Of a stretch of 64,000 bases of DNA, positions 63,865 through 64,000 are shown piece after piece (positions within the stretch are counted from its first letter, which is position 1; each line of letters begins with the position of its first letter). The stretch comes from Candidatus Methylacidiphilum fumarolicum (lineage in GTDB: Bacteria; Verrucomicrobiota; Verrucomicrobiia; Methylacidiphilales; Methylacidiphilaceae). The stretch is from contig NZ_OX458932.1 in assembly GCF_949774925.1 (NCBI RefSeq), positions 1,240,001-1,304,000 of the forward strand, in the 5' to 3' direction. The position numbers and the translations under genes are program-made. Below the pieces are notes generated by a model. The model saw nothing but the letters and a program-made list of their open reading frames with translations. It did no database searches and was not told where the DNA came from.

Positions 63865-64000
63865 ATGAAACCAACTCAAAAACTTCACGATTTAAGACAA
63901 AGCCTGTGGCTAGACAATATTTCTAGAGAAATGCTAGATAAAGGAGTGTTAAAAAAATACATCGATGAATATTCTGTTACCGGGTTGACTTCCAATCCAA
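63865..64000 (+). CDS. tal: Transaldolase, N-terminal part (runs out of the window)
   Basis: The first 45 codons of a transaldolase. The start MKPTQKLHDLRQSLWLDN followed by a SVTGLTSNP segment is characteristic of the large (TalB/Tal-Pgi type) transaldolases, and the Asp in LWLDN is a conserved active-site residue. The enzyme moves three-carbon units in the pentose phosphate pathway. An AAAGGAG lies about 20 bases upstream. The rest is beyond the edge, so a fusion to phosphoglucose isomerase cannot be excluded. Confidence 0.85.
   Translation, partial: MKPTQKLHDLRQSLWLDNISREMLDKGVLKKYIDEYSVTGLTSNP

Overview
The window is AT-rich bacterial chromosome that most resembles the thermoacidophilic, methane-oxidising Verrucomicrobiota of the genus Methylacidiphilum. 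The evidence is a globin with the haem-pocket residues of Hell's Gate globin I from that genus, a Chlamydia-like class Ic ribonucleotide reductase, a ba3-type oxidase, and compact genes with many TTG and overlapping starts. No methane-oxidation gene lies in the window, so the genus is an inference.

Layout. 1-6 kb: the end of feoB with a small Cys-rich partner, rpsA, and a ba3-type cytochrome oxidase operon. 6.3-7.3 kb: an outer-membrane barrel protein. 7.7-10 kb: a decayed IS607-family element. 10-16.4 kb: ROK/polyphosphate glucokinase, a secreted sorbosone-dehydrogenase-like protein, a PEBP protein, a rhodanese, a DUF4242 protein and the ammonium transporter amtB. 16-21 kb: a mosaic duplication in which a truncated nrdA, a decaying globin gene and a truncated amtB lie between the intact amtB and the intact nrdAB. 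23.6-30.5 kb: lysA, an isochorismatase-family hydrolase, an aberrant PII-like protein, YjbQ, a ribokinase-family kinase, an FmdB-like protein, OsmC, RlpA, a methyltransferase and a globin fused to a Roadblock/LC7-like domain.

30.7-41.9 kb: a nitrate-assimilation operon on the minus strand (nasA-nirB-nirD-NarK-type transporter-TonB-dependent receptor). Upstream of it lie a cytoplasmic nitrate-binding (NasS/NrtA-like) protein and a divergent LysR regulator. 42-48.2 kb: ComA-like phosphosulfolactate synthase, a TonB-like protein with two related secreted proteins, a GH57-like glycoside hydrolase and a Met-rich barrel protein. 48.2-52.4 kb: gene-poor, decayed sequence with an O-methyltransferase and a wrecked IS200/IS605 element. 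52.5-60.3 kb: housekeeping genes upp, hemB, glnE, rnc, a xer recombinase, a nucleotidyltransferase, rdgB and a gamma-glutamylcyclotransferase-like gene. 60.9-63.2 kb: a second IS607-family copy, inverted relative to the first. The window ends with tRNA-Val(GAC) and the start of a transaldolase gene.

Nitrogen is the recurring theme: ammonium uptake, a PII-like protein, globins, nitrate and nitrite reduction with a nitrate sensor, and GlnE to control glutamine synthetase. The strongest candidates for new biology are the globin-Roadblock fusion with its decaying paralogue, the mosaic amtB/nrdA/globin rearrangement, and the TonB-dependent receptor translationally coupled to the nitrate operon. 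Family assignments come from reading the translated sequence; no database search was run.
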